Position numbers and translations under genes: made by a program. 64,000 nucleotides of DNA, taken from assembly GCA_023014485.1 (NCBI GenBank), contig JAJOZX010002355.1, positions 36,001 to 100,000 on the forward strand. Reading direction: 5' to 3'. The first letter of the stretch is position 1. Every line of letters starts with the position of its first letter. Below the pieces are notes generated by a model, which was not told the DNA's origin, did no database searches, and saw nothing but the letters and a program-made list of their open reading frames with translations. This document shows positions 1 to 11,104 of the stretch, piece by piece. This stretch comes from Bathynomus jamesi (Eukaryota > Arthropoda > Malacostraca > Isopoda > Cirolanidae).

Positions 1-74
1 TTAACGTGGAATCCGAACCACGTCCCACCAGCAGCCCATCGTCTTAACCACTAGGCTAACCAGGGTATCCATTT
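1..74 (-). repeat. tRNA-derived SINE head, cut by window edge
   Basis: Read on the minus strand this has an A-box-like segment (TGGTTAGCCTAGTGG) and, 35 bases on, a B-box-like segment (GGTTCGGATTCC). This is the split internal Pol III promoter of a tRNA. The arms do not fold into a complete cloverleaf with a paired acceptor stem, so it is read as a tRNA-derived SINE rather than a gene. The B-box part resembles the 3' tail of the 5S-headed SINE (about 2760) and of the CR1-type LINE (about 30205). The element runs off the window. Confidence 0.55.
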
Positions 75-111
75 ATTTCCAACCAATTTTTATTGTGTGG
101 AAAGATGAATA

Positions 112-206
112 GTTGGGTTTTGTTGCGCGCCACTTGCCGTCACCGGGTCTCGATCCCGGAGCCGATGGATTTGTAGTCAGCGACTCTAACCACTACACCA
201 CTGAGG
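112..206 (-). repeat. tRNA-derived SINE head
   Basis: The minus strand reads CAGTGGTGTAGTGGTTAGAG (A box and D arm) and GGGATCGAGACCC (B box and T arm), spaced as in a tRNA. The acceptor stem does not pair, which argues for a retroposed tRNA-derived repeat. It lies next to another tRNA-like piece at 1-74 and is followed by (AT)n. Confidence 0.55.
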
Positions 207-221
207 TACATTTCTATTAGG

Positions 222-222
<1 letters not shown>

Positions 223-252
<30 letters not shown>
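223..252. repeat. (AT)n microsatellite
   Basis: Uninterrupted AT dinucleotide run directly beside the tRNA-like repeat. Confidence 0.9.
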
Positions 253-253
<1 letters not shown>

Positions 254-1180
254 CAAAAGTTATCAATTGAAGATTTAATTACTGTAATCCTGCAGTTGCT
301 AAGGTTCGTATAATCAGTTGCAGTTTTCTTTCAAAAGTTTTTAAATGAATGAACCACATGAACACTTTTCGTGTATTAATAACAGTTAGGATTAAATGTG
401 GTCTCACAAGAGGTAGGGAGTTTTCTTTTCTACTCTCTGAGGTGGTGTCGATGGTTACGCCCCCGGCATCTGTTATCCCTTTCTTTAGGAGACTATTTAT
501 ATCTTTGTTGATTTCGTAGGTCCCGGGGTTCGTATCCCCGTAATTACAATAAGGACTTTTCCTTACAACTGAGAATACCTGTTTTAAGCCCGGACATACA
601 ACGGAGCGCGCCTGATTGATCCTGGGCATCTTATCTTTTCCGTTCTCCTTTCCTTTTCTCTTTTCTCTCCATGCTTTGGGGACCTTCCGTATATTAACTT
701 ATGATATTTAAACAACCATTTAGTGCTGGATGGAAGGGATAACTCAACCATTAATGCGTACCGTTGCGTAAGTATGGTACACCATATTTAGATAACAATA
801 TAAATATGAGTTACTCTTTACTAAATGACTGAAGAGAACTGCAAATATAAAATATACCTTGTCAATGTGTAATCCTGTCATGGAACAAGATAATTTCACA
901 AAACCTGTCCAGTTGGGGCACTTAGCTTAGACAGGCCATGTCAGGTGACATGTTTTTAGTGTTCAGTTGGACGCGATATTATAGAAAAATTGGTCCATTG
1001 AGGCACCAGCAAAACAAACTTAGGTGTGTCCAGTGGACAGGAGTACAAGTTTTCAGTGCTGTAGCACATGTAACTGGTACAGTACTCACAAGTTTCTAAT
1101 TTTTTGGAAACAGTGTCAAAAATTTCATGCATTCTCATGATGTACAACATATTAAAACAAAAGGAGAATTAAAGAGAGTA
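253..1180. other. No gene recognised
   Basis: AT-rich sequence. The open frame on the minus strand at 279-629 matches no family I recognise and covers a B-box-like hairpin (GGGGTTCGTATCCCC, about 521-535), so it is probably another worn tRNA-like repeat. Nothing else can be supported. Confidence 0.5.
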
Positions 1181-1940
1181 TGATTACTGCATAGTTACAT
1201 AAGTGCTCATTAATTTGAACATAACCAAGGAGAAACAACCGAGTTGAATGTGTCAAAATATCCTTTGGAAGTCATTCATAAAAAATGTCTGCGAACCCTT
1301 TCAAATAATGATAACAGACAAAGTGACATTTCCCCCAAGGTTTAAAGAGCTAAATATTTAAACCAAAATGACTTACACAAATTCAATGTTGTTGTTAATA
1401 TGTTCAAAGTTATCAATAAAAATTAATATACATCACCCAGTCAAAGAGCAATTAACCTCCATCAAATACATCATTATGACATTAGACTCCCCACAGATTT
1501 CATACGCAAACCAAACTATACAATGGAAACTGCAGGAAATGTACTCTCTTTCAAAGGAGCAGATGTACGGAAATGCAATTCCCATAAATATCAGACAGGC
1601 TTCATCATTAAATGTATTCCCCAAATCACTAAAGAAATACTTCATTAGTTCATGCTGATGTACAAGTTTATTACTGCCATTATTACTATAGTAATTAAAT
1701 TCCCATTTTATAATTAACTATTTAAAATATGTTAATTTCATTAAGCACTTTTAATTTCATACTTTATCGTAATTAATTTTTCATTAAGCATCATTTATTT
1801 TCTATTAAATATACAATTGATCATTTTATTTAAAATTGTCTTACATAATAATTAAACGCTACTTTTGTAAAGTTTTACCTTTGGTTTACTATTATTATGA
1901 ATATTATGAATATTAATTATTATTATTATTATGAATATTA

Positions 1941-1984
<44 letters not shown>

Positions 1985-2215
1985 TTGCCATTTTCACTTC
2001 TCTCGTGTAATAAATAAACTGAATCCCATTAATTTTGCCTAAAAAGCTTCCATGCTTCAACGACATATTTCCTGTAGATTAGAATATTGTGAATATACTG
2101 TATTAATGCCATATCAAATACCTAAATTATACAGAAAAATATATTGAAAAATATTGTAAAACTTTATGTAAATTGTATTCGTTTTTCCCGAATAAAAGTA
2201 TTTGTTTGTTTGTTG
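1180..2215 (+). mobile_element. Non-LTR retrotransposon 3' end (family P, copy 1)
   Basis: About 1 kb closely parallels 56955-57840. It encodes the C-terminal region downstream of the RT domain: a segment like KKCLRTLSN, then a frame at 1368-1658 ending KSLKKYFISSC. It is followed by a 3' UTR containing (ATT)n at about 1894-1983 and a terminal AATAAA-like stretch with (TTTG)n. RT and endonuclease are missing, as expected from 5' truncation at target-primed insertion. The upstream frame is broken. Family P is my label; the clade is not certain (Jockey/CR1 group). Confidence 0.75.
1894..1983. repeat. (ATT)n microsatellite in LINE 3' UTR
   Basis: TTA/ATT trinucleotide run with a few ATGAAT interruptions. 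The related LINE at 57.6 kb has a shorter, more broken version at the same place, so the repeat grew inside the element. Confidence 0.85.
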
Positions 2216-2645
2216 TTAAAACTGTAACAAAAACAGAAATGGAAAATGGAAAAAGATTTACTGATGTAGTATCTTCATATATGAAAGTTATATTCATAAG
2301 GATTGGTTAAAATGATCTAAATAACCTCGTTATGAGAGCCTCTGAAATAACCAATATGGCCGACGTTAGAAGCCGGGAATTTTATTAAAATAAAAATTAA
2401 TATAAGAATAATAACTCGTAACGAAATATTTTTACCTCCTAATTTTTTAGTATTTAATTTTTATTATTAATTTTTAAAAAAAACTTTTGCAATATCCATT
2501 CCAGCAAAATTGTGAGGGTAACTTTAAAATTTAACTGTATATAAACACGAGTTTGTGAGTTTCTGACCATTGCATTATGATAATAACAGTTGACTTTTGA
2601 AGAATAAGAGAGATATTTGAACCTAATCAATCCCGCGGGCTCGTC
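2216..2645. other. No gene recognised
   Basis: AT-rich DNA. No coding frame, RNA gene or repeat boundary could be supported. Confidence 0.5.
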
Positions 2646-2791
2646 GTGACTAGTGTCGTACCACCTCTTCCCGTCGATCAGCGAAGTTAAGCAACATTGG
2701 GTGTGGGTAACAGTTGGATGGGAGACAGTTCTTTGCATTCAGATTATTATGAAGCGACCCATGGTTCGGATCCCACGTAAAGCTGTAAATC

Positions 2792-3292
2792 AGGGGTGGG
2801 GAGCCTTTATTGTGTGGCGGGAAAGTTTCAACCAAAATACTCTTTACCGGGCAAATTTCAACTAACGGGAAAATTTCAATTAAAATACTCTCTACCGGGA
2901 AAATTTAAACTAAGATACTCTCTACCGGGAAAATTTCAACTAACGGAAAATTTCCTTAAAATATTCCCTACCGGGCAAAATTTAAACTAACGGGAGAATT
3001 TCATTTAAAATACTCTGTACCGGAAAAATGTAAACTAAAATACTCTGTACCGGGAAAATTTCAACTAAATTACTCTTTACCGGGCAATTTTCAACTAACG
3101 GGAAAATGTCAATTAAAACATTCTCTACCGGGCAAATTGCAGCTTTAAAAATAGTGTGGGACATAATTAAGATGTAAATACTGTATCACTTTACATAATC
3201 AAACTGTCCGCGGTCAATTAAATTACACTAATTTAATTACACATTATGCCCGCGAGCGACAGGTTCCTCACCCCTACTACAGTGTAAATCCT
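2792..3292. mobile_element. hAT-like nonautonomous element carrying a minisatellite
   Basis: It is flanked by a perfect 8-bp direct repeat TGTAAATC (2784-2791 and 3293-3300), the target-duplication length of hAT elements. The ends are inverted: AGGGGTGGGGAGCCT on the left, AGGTTCCTCACCCCT near the right, with seven extra bases outside. Removing it rejoins the SINE tail seen in the LINE near 30207. Most of the interior is the minisatellite at 2815-3145. The short open frames on both strands come from repeat units that are multiples of three and are not genes. Confidence 0.7.
2815..3145. repeat. Minisatellite, about 30-bp and 48-bp units
   Basis: Tandem imperfect units beginning TACCGGGAAAATTTCAACTA. 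Units of about 30 bp alternate with about 48-bp units that hold an extra 18-bp TAACGGGAAAATTTCAAT block. It lies inside the hAT-like element and does not continue into the flanks. Confidence 0.85.
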
Positions 3293-3398
3293 CTCCGTCG
3301 TATGACCTGAGATATTGCAAAGGAGGTTAAATAAACCCCATAATTTTTAATCAATCTCACCTGTAAAGAGAACCTTTTATTTGGCAGGTATTTTTTTT

Positions 3399-4387
3399 TA
3401 ATTGAATTGAATAACTTTTATTAATAAAAAAATACATTCGTTTTACAATTTTCAATGGCATGAATAATTGTGAAGCTCGACTATTTATTTTATTTAATTT
3501 GGCCATTAAGCTTTAGGTTTTACTGGGCTCTTATTAAAAATAAACAGCTAGTTGTTATTAATTAATAATAAATAAATAAATAAGTAAATAAGTATTATTA
3601 ATAGTTAAAGCATGTATTAATCTTAAATTATCGCTACTGACATGACAAATACAAGGTCACTATTGAAGGCATTATACCAATACCATACAAAGAAACCAAT
3701 ATTATACATGAGAGATAAGAACTGAACAATCCCAAGAAATGTGTTTTTAATACTAGATTACACACGAAAAATTAATAATTAGTAAACAATATTAATGGAC
3801 ATTAATCCTTAGATTTTTGTTAGTATGCCATTATTAATCGGGATTTCAACTTGGTTTTAAACAAATTTACATTCACAATATTTTTTATATCGGCATTTAA
3901 GTCATTCCATAGTTTCAATCCAATGAAAATGGATAGTTTTTGAGATGAAGATAATCTAAATTGAGGTATAACGAGCTTTGATTTATTTCTGGTCTGATAC
4001 GAATGGATTTCTTGATGAGTTACAAAATATCTATTTACCCATTGTAAATTAAGGATTTTGTTCTTACATTCGTAAATAAAAATAAAATGTGCCAGTTCGG
4101 TTACATTATTGAGCTTTAGTAAGTTTAGCTCTTTAAATAATGCACTAGAAGTGATCAAGGAAATCAGCATCAGATAATAACCTTATTGTTCGGTTTTGGA
4201 TGACAAAGATACCATTTAATGCGTTGTTAGCGGAGTTTCCCCAATCAAGGGTGCAGCAGTACGTTATATAAGGAAGAACAAGAGTATGATAAAGAGTCAA
4301 TAAAACTTGTTTAGGGACTACATTTCTAAGTTTAAACATTATAGCAGCGCTCCTTGAAATCTTTTTCGCGATATAATTTACATGATA
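3399..4387 (-). mobile_element. Non-LTR retrotransposon 3' end (family Q, copy 1)
   Basis: The minus strand encodes the post-RT region and C terminus. One frame at 4145-4339 contains NVVPKQVLLTLYHTLVLPYI, and another at 3820-4170 contains IFIGLKLWNDL and ends KLKSRLIMAY. It aligns with 49345-50150 of copy 2, including the 3' UTR. The frame shifts near 4150-4170, and similarity ends near 4387, the 5' truncation point. RT catalytic motifs are absent. Confidence 0.8.
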
Positions 4388-4611
4388 ATTTCTTTATTGT
4401 GTGAAAATAGAATAAATGAAAGGGTTTATATATTTCTTTCTCAGAAATGTAAATTAAATATTTTATTTTCATCTCAAAATGGGGTTCCCCACTTCAGCCC
4501 TTTCCGAGGGGTTAATAAATTTATTTTTTAGTTTGTTAACTACTGTAACTTTTGCAGTAATAAAGAATAGTGGGTGCAAAGCAAATCTCTCCAACATCAT
4601 GGAGTCATATA

Positions 4612-4612
<1 letters not shown>
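4388..4612. other. No gene recognised
   Basis: Short AT-rich gap between the LINE fragment and the microsatellites. Nothing can be supported. Confidence 0.5.

Positions 4613-4613
<1 letters not shown>

Positions 4614-4685
<72 letters not shown>
4614..4685. repeat. Compound (CT)n-(AT)n microsatellite
   Basis: CT run at about 4614-4653 passes directly into an AT run ending at about 4685. Confidence 0.95.
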
Positions 4686-4688
<3 letters not shown>

Positions 4689-4816
4689 GCCTGAAGCCAT
4701 ACACAAGTTCACAGACTCAAATGAGGTTAAAGATGAAGAGATTACAAATATCAGGTAATTCATATTTATTAATTACTTGCATTGGTTTTATTAATTAATT
4801 TATTGGAACCTCACAA

Positions 4817-4820
<4 letters not shown>

Positions 4821-4853
<33 letters not shown>
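4821..4853. repeat. (AT)n microsatellite
   Basis: Pure AT run. Confidence 0.9.
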
Positions 4854-4857
<4 letters not shown>

Positions 4858-5225
4858 CACGTATATATGCATATTTGGGATAGAGTAAGAAAGTGAACCT
4901 GCATAGTCAATCAGTTTACAATCATTTCTATACTACCAGTACTACTGCTGCTACTATTAATACTACTACTACTACTAATAATAATAATAATAATAATGTT
5001 TGGGATTGTTTAACCTCTTCCGTAACGGCAACGGTCATATGACGGAGTGGACCTAAGGCTCGACGTGGGATCTGAACGATCTACGGGTCGTTATATCATC
5101 TGAACGCAGAAAACAGTCAGCCATCAAACTTTTGAATAGACCCGGCTCGTCTATGTATACGGTCCAACAACAGCCTTCTTGCAGCCTTCAAACGGAGTCA
5201 GTCTCCACAATTTTTGGTATGATAG
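4854..5225. other. No gene recognised
   Basis: Contains short (ACT)n and (AAT)n runs at about 4935-4997 and a GC-richer stretch at 5020-5130 that may be an old SINE. No clear A/B-box pair was found. Confidence 0.4.
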
Positions 5226-5257
5226 ATGATAGATAGAGAAAAAACGAAAACAAGTAT

Positions 5258-5261
5258 ATAT

Positions 5262-5310
<49 letters not shown>

Positions 5311-5331
5311 GTGTGTGTGTGTGTGTGTGTG
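5258..5331. repeat. Compound (AT)n-(GT)n microsatellite
   Basis: AT run to about 5307 followed by (GT)n to about 5331. Confidence 0.95.
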
Positions 5332-5577
5332 ATGTTGGGTATACATACACACCCATGCCCTTGAACAGGATGCCACAACAACTACGAAAGACTTTATTCA
5401 GAACTGATATTATATATTGTGCATTAATTATGTACAGAATATATTTTCAGTTTAAATAAATTTAGCAGAAATTTTAAAGCCAAAAGCCAAAAGATGTTTA
5501 TATTTTAGACGACACATTATTTTCTGGGGTCAATTTTTTTCATAATAAGTAAAAGAGTGAAAAATAACATTTAAATT

Positions 5578-5578
<1 letters not shown>

Positions 5579-5610
<32 letters not shown>

Positions 5611-5640
5611 CACACACACACATATATCTATCTATCTATA
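5579..5640. repeat. (AC)n with short (TATC)n
   Basis: AC run with one interruption, followed by TATCTATC. Confidence 0.9.
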
Positions 5641-5947
5641 TATGATATTTCTCATTCCTTTTGTGTCCATCTGTCTAATGCAAGGGTTAATCGGTATTCT
5701 TCATCATTCATCTACTCAACCGTTCACTCTGGAACAACCTTCCTCAATCCATCTTTTCCCCTGTCTATGACCCCCCCCCCCCCCCACCCCACCCCAATCT
5801 TTCAAACGCAGAGTGTCCAAGCATCTCGAAAACATTGGACCTTGATTTTGCTCTCTTCTTCCTCTATGAGGAGAGGGGGGGCGTTTTTGCGGGCGTTCGC
5901 CCTTGGCTCCTCCTTCCGGCCTAAAAAGAAGAAAAAAAAGTAAAAAA

Positions 5948-6251
5948 TATATGTATATAGGCCTCTATATATATGTATATAAGATAGATACATAAATAGG
6001 TAGATAGACAGACAGATAACAAACAGATTTTGTTTAGTGGACAAACCTAAACTCGTTTTTTTTGTCGGTGTGCTGATTTTGCAAATGTTTTTATTAATAT
6101 ATGTATATAGGCCTCTATATATATGTATATAAGATAGATACATAAATAGGTAGATAGACAGACAGATAAACAAACAGATTTTGTTTAGTGGACAAACCTA
6201 AACTCGTTTTTTTTTGTCGGTGTTGCTGATTTTGCAAATGTTTTTATTAAT
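5948..6251. repeat. Two-copy tandem duplication, period 150 bp
   Basis: The block starting ATGTATATAGGCCTC at 5951 recurs at 6101 almost unchanged, through GATAGATACATAAATAGG and on to GCAAATGTTTTTATTAATAT. The copies differ by single-base length changes in homopolymers. The open frame across it on the minus strand is a by-product. Confidence 0.9.
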
Positions 6252-6911
6252 ATAATATGTAATTATGTATATGAGCTTCAAAAACTTCAAACTTGACACA
6301 TTTATTCCTATGACAGAAAGTTGTTCTCTGGGTATAAACTTTTGAGGAATTAATTCTCCATCGACAACTTCCGACGAAGTCGAAATTCATCATATGGCAT
6401 CGAACTGGCACTGGCACTTTATTCTTCAATCAAGATAAAAAAGGTTACTAACTTAGTATTTGTTTATTTTATGCTACCATTATTGAGCAATATTTATACC
6501 CATGTCCCTATTTCCGCATAGTGACTGATGCATGGTAGTTTTCAAGCACTAGAAAGCCCCTAGTGAAAATATTTGTTAGTTTAGAAAAACTTTAAGACAT
6601 ATTTTTAAACTTTTTAAGTTCTGATATAGACATTATTTAATTTTTTTTTTTTTAAGATTATATGCAATAAGACTGTAGAGTCATGCAGTGAAATTCGAGG
6701 GAATTGGTAATATCCTGGGATGGGGCATTTTACTGATAAATCTGTGATGTGAGAGTTAGGTTAAATTAAGGTGGATTAGGTTTGATTACGTCAAACCAGT
6801 TGTTAAGAAAAATTAGAAGAATATAAGTTATATAAGTGAAGAGGGATATAGATATTGATTAGTCTAAAATCTGTTCATTTTACAAATTATAGCATAATTT
6901 GGCACGTTTTC
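6252..6911. other. No gene recognised
   Basis: AT-rich. No homology or repeat structure could be supported. Confidence 0.5.
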
Positions 6912-6985
6912 CTGAAGGGCAACGCAAGCCTGACCTTCGTGAAATGAGGAATCATCGCACGGAACATTTGAAAGGTTGAAAGGTA
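6912..6985 (+). mobile_element. 3'-terminal scrap of family R LINE
   Basis: About 75 bp (GACCTTCGTGAAATGAGGAA, then TCATCGC and CGGAACATTTG) matches the extreme 3' end of the minus-strand LINE at 23250-23300, here on the plus strand and ending in (AT)n. This is an extreme 5' truncation of a retrotransposed copy. Confidence 0.65.
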
Positions 6986-7984
6986 TATATATATATATAT
7001 ATATGGTGGACCAAAAGTTTGCCCCATGTGGCATATTTAGAGTATAGAAATTCAACTGATGTTTAAACTACAGTCTGTGAAGCCGTTTCCTTATTGTCTT
7101 ACATACGGACACTGCGTAAAATTCCTTTAGAGACACTGGCACACTCCTTTTGAAGTGTTCCCGTATAATTTCCCTCAGGTAAACCCCAGACTTCAGGTGA
7201 CCACCATTACCAAAAATAAAACAGTGAAAATGTTAAAAGAATTTGCTAACGTCTCTACTACAATTTTACGTTATATGTCCATGTCATAATTTTTTTGTTT
7301 TATTATATAGGCAAATTGTCATTAAACCTTTATATTTCTCGAAATTATCGCCAATATTTTTTGAAACATAATTTAAATTATAATTTAAATTTGTTTAAAG
7401 TATTATTTAAACAAATAAAAGATTCCCCCCCCTCCCCCTCCCCCTAATTAATTTATTCAATTTCACGTAGTAGTAGTATAGACGCAAAATCAAATAATTT
7501 TGTATATGTAATTAACTATTTTCTACCTTTAATGTAAATAAACGAATTAAATAAATAATTTATTATAATAAAAGTCAAGCGGATATATGGAACAAACTCC
7601 CTTTAAATAATAGTCTGGAAATGAATTTATTATTGGTCCACGGAGTCAATGCGACAAAACTTTGTTATCTAGTCTTCAATTCTTTCTCAAAATAGAGCGA
7701 CTTTGGCTGTTTTTTATCTATCTGCAGTTTTGCAAACGGATAAATTTGAAGATACGACAAAATTCTCACCTTTTTTTTTTTTTAGACTTTTGAAATATGT
7801 GTTGCAAATCATAAAGTCTTAAAATGTTGTTAAAGTTTAAAATTTACGTTGAAATGTGGTGTTCATTTTATATATTCTGTATTTATGGATCGAATTATGT
7901 TTCTTGAAGTGATTTGATTCCATCGAGAAGGCAAAATAAAGTATATTTTGCTGTATAGTCATAAACATACTTTTTGGTCTCTAA
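6986..7984. other. No gene recognised; possible transposon edge at 7003
   Basis: A short (AT)n run at 6986-7003 is followed by GGTGGACCAAAAGTTTG, which resembles the ends of the mariner-like elements at 55.8 kb and 62.2 kb. No partner inverted repeat was found. The rest is AT-rich with nothing recognised. Confidence 0.35.
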
Positions 7985-7985
7985 G

Positions 7986-8043
<58 letters not shown>
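7985..8043. repeat. Compound (AT)n-(GT)n microsatellite
   Basis: AT run followed by GT run. Confidence 0.95.
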
Positions 8044-8044
<1 letters not shown>

Positions 8045-8334
8045 GATATAATATATTGGTTTTCATTTTGGTATTTTGTTTTTTCGCATTTATTTTCTTA
8101 TGATTGTTTGATATCTCAAAAGCAGTTTTGTCTTCAGTGTTTGCAGGTAAACAAATGAGTTCTATTTCCACACTGTTGCAAAATATTGCAGGTGTCAATT
8201 TTTTTTTTAATATAGGCCTATACTCGTATATACTTAACCTCGTGTATACACTAAATATTATCATTATCTCATATTGTAATCGAATTTCATTGATTTTGAA
8301 AATCAAAAGATAAAAATATCGTCAAAATGTTACA

Positions 8335-8368
<34 letters not shown>

Positions 8369-8385
8369 GTAGTAGTAGTAGTATT
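8335..8385. repeat. (ATT)n-(AGT)n microsatellite
   Basis: TTA trinucleotide run ending in a short TAG run. Confidence 0.9.
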
Positions 8386-9718
8386 AAAACACTTATCTAA
8401 AAAAAATTATAGGGTTTATGTACGTCTTAGATTTAATTTTCTTTTATATAGGAATTAATGGGTGCCATGCACACACAATGGAAACGCGCGTGCATGTGTG
8501 TGTGTGTGTGTGTGTGCATGCATAATTCATGCAATATTGTGAGGCTAACTCCCCATGCATTTATGTCAATGGTATATGAATGCATATATACAATATATAC
8601 ATTCGTGAGGTTTTAACATTTCAACATAACCACAGTGCACTGTACACATTGTACTTAATTCGTACACGGAATATTTATAAAGAATTATTTATATATATAG
8701 TATATATATATATATAATTTTTAAAAATTTTAAAGTTGAAGGGTGCATGTATCGATGATTAAGCTTACAGGTATAACCAATGAAAATAATCTTTCAGTTC
8801 TTAAGATAACAGATCTAAAAAAAATTGGGCGGAGCATGCAAAGTAGGCGTGTCGATTGCAACCAATCAGAGCAAAGAATCAAATGTGGGCGGAGCGTACG
8901 TGATGTAGATGAGAAATAGAAAAGAATTTATTATCATTTGTGATATTAATTCGAGATATGTTAACATTTACGCTTTCCAGTGTTTCCCTTTTCAGAAAAA
9001 TTTTAGCAATGTTAAATGCAAATTTAACTTACGATTAAATATGAATATGTAATAATCATATAATACGTCGTATTAACTTCTTAACATTAAAATAAAATGT
9101 TAAATCTTGTTTATCAGGTGTGCTCGTCATGCTCTATCTATCATACACGTGAAAAAAAAACAAAAAAAAACATGTCTTAAACGATAGATGGATTTTAACT
9201 TATTTAACAGACTTCATTTCAAAGATATATTTTTCTAATTAACCACAAAAATTAGCTTCATTTAAAAAAAATAAAAGATTTTGCTGCCTTTAATTAATTA
9301 ATTATTTTGATTTAATAAAATGAAAGCATAATATATATATATACAGAGAGAATGTTAGGTCTTTGTATCATCATAGCCACTGTCATAAGCCGGGATTGTT
9401 ACACAGTTCTTGTACGAATAAGCAACTTTAAGACACTTCAGTATACATTTATTCAAATATAAAATATCATCCAACGATATCGTGTTAATACTGAAAAAAA
9501 TGTTAACCTTTAAACAGGTTAAAATGTCTTGTCGGAAAAATTAATACCCAGCTTTAATTTAAGTAAGGCTGGCACTCAATAATATTTTTAGTTTGTCCGT
9601 AAATATTATCAACGAATAGGGTCACGAGCTTGACTTCCTCGCGATAAGGGACCGACGAACGAAACTCCTATGTAGTTATTAGGTTACCAGGTTACCAGGT
9701 AATTCAGTGATATAATTC
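8386..9718. other. No gene recognised
   Basis: AT-rich with small (GT)n and (AT)n tracts. A GC-richer patch at 8828-8900 has two GGGCGGAGC boxes flanking CCAATCAGAG. No open frame starts downstream, so it is listed only as a curiosity. Confidence 0.4.
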
Positions 9719-9826
9719 TATAGGGTGAGCGAAAAGTCCCTGTGCACCTGTCCACTTCCAACACAGTGCAAGTACAGGCTCACTACACTTCTTGCATGTG
9801 CACAGGGACTTTTCGTTCACCCTGTA
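9719..9826. mobile_element. Short TIR element (about 108 bp), Tc1/mariner-type ends
   Basis: Inverted ends: left AGGGTGAGCGAAAAGTCCCT plus GTGCAC, right GTGCAC plus AGGGACTTTTCGTTCACCCT, bounded by TATA on both sides. Only about 50 bp lies between the arms. TA-flanked ends starting AGGGTG are typical of mariner-derived MITEs. Confidence 0.75.
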
Positions 9827-10135
9827 TATAGTTTTCTTCACGGCAGTTCGTTAATTGCTATATACAGAAAACCATATTATCACTTTAGTACTCTGCAACA
9901 TGTTTTCAACTATATTGAAAATAAAAAATGACATGATATTTACCGTTATAAAGAGCCGGTTTATACGTAACTCTAAATAAATAAATAAATAAATATGAAT
10001 ATTTATGTTAATTTTTTATTCAAGAATTGGTAAACATCAAAACTTGAAATAATTTGGGATGGATCGATGTATGAGGTAACGAAACTAAATGAATGGTTTG
10101 TAGTTATGAAATGTAGCGTCATAGGTTGAATTGGG

Positions 10136-10138
<3 letters not shown>

Positions 10139-10211
<73 letters not shown>
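10139..10211. repeat. (AT)n microsatellite, about 73 bp
   Basis: Long pure AT run. Confidence 0.95.
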
Positions 10212-10212
<1 letters not shown>

Positions 10213-10337
10213 TGCCGAAAATGTTAGTGTGAGGATGAGCACGACGCTTGTGCAACAGCCAATTCACTCACCTCCAATCACGTGACAACAACCGCCTAAA
10301 TGGTTACAACCACGCAAAGAGGGCATTTTTAGTACGA

Positions 10338-10339
<2 letters not shown>

Positions 10340-10373
<34 letters not shown>
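10340..10373. repeat. (AC)n microsatellite
   Basis: Pure AC run. Confidence 0.95.
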
Positions 10374-10375
<2 letters not shown>

Positions 10376-10824
10376 TGCACCAAGTTCTTTACCCGTTGTA
10401 ACCACTTTGGCACTTTAATTGGCACTGTCACGCGAGTGTCGGAATTAAATTTCTTTAACGACTGGAGTTCTCGTATATAAGACTGAGTAAAATCGCGTAA
10501 CATTAACCAGAACAAAACAGTATAGCGAGAGCTTGGTAATTAAAGAGTTAGCAGACATCATTTAACATTACTGATTTCTGTACTCTATTTCAGCCCTATA
10601 TTGCTTTCTTCAAACAGCTATCGATGGTCACTCAAGTTCAGGAGGGATGATGAAGTCCCCTCACACCACTTGGGAGTGTGTTGAGCAGAGATTAATTAAG
10701 TTGATCCGAAAAGTATGAAAAGAATGTTTTACAATATCGAAATCATAGTTTACGACTTGATGGTAGGCCTATATAGGACCAAACAAAAACTTACAGTTAA
10801 TTAGGCTGTAATGTTATATCATAT
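10374..10824. other. No gene recognised
   Basis: No coding frame or repeat boundary supported. Confidence 0.5.
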
Positions 10825-10861
10825 GTCTCTCTCTCTCTCTCTTTCTCTCTCATATATATAT

Positions 10862-10932
<71 letters not shown>
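10825..10932. repeat. (CT)n-(AT)n microsatellite
   Basis: CT run to about 10850, then a long AT run with one interruption. Confidence 0.95.
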
Positions 10933-10934
<2 letters not shown>

Positions 10935-11049
10935 CTGTTCAAAAGTTCAAGTTCAGAAACACTATTGGTATATGGGTATTTATATATTTAAAGTCATCAT
11001 CAGTTCTACATGTACATTTTGAATGAGGTAGGAGAGTATAAAATACGTA

Positions 11050-11053
11050 CACA

Positions 11054-11084
<31 letters not shown>

Positions 11085-11100
11085 TATATAATATATATAC
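11050..11100. repeat. (AC)n-(AT)n microsatellite
   Basis: AC run with one slip, then AT. Confidence 0.9.
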
Positions 11101-11104
11101 ACAT

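Larger units (their letters stand above)
2646..3345 (+). mobile_element. 5S rRNA-headed SINE, split by a hAT-like insertion
   Basis: The head (about 2651-2735) is recognisably 5S rRNA: a counterpart of the conserved TACCACC, GAAGTTAAGCAAC (box A region) and GTTGGATGGGAGAC (box C region), in order and at about 5S spacing. The ends do not pair and many positions differ, so it is not a functional 5S gene. The 3' part (2764-2791, continuing at 3301) reads GTTCGGATCCCACGTAAA and then CTCTCCGTCG, and matches the 3' UTR of the CR1-type LINE near 30207. That is the arrangement of SINE3-type elements: Pol III head, LINE-derived tail. The tail is interrupted at 2792-3292. Confidence 0.75.

Noticed and set aside
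2651..2735. Functional 5S rRNA gene
   Set aside because: Ends do not pair, many conserved positions differ, and the 3' half is replaced by a LINE-like tail.
2653..2990. Overlapping open frames on both strands (70, 64 and 60 codons)
   Set aside because: They arise from the 5S-derived SINE and from minisatellite units that are multiples of three.
10003..10267. Frames rich in Ile-Tyr
   Set aside because: Translation of (AT)n. The same applies to similar frames at 5151-5459, 39089-39274, 39516-39768, 62402-62740 and others.
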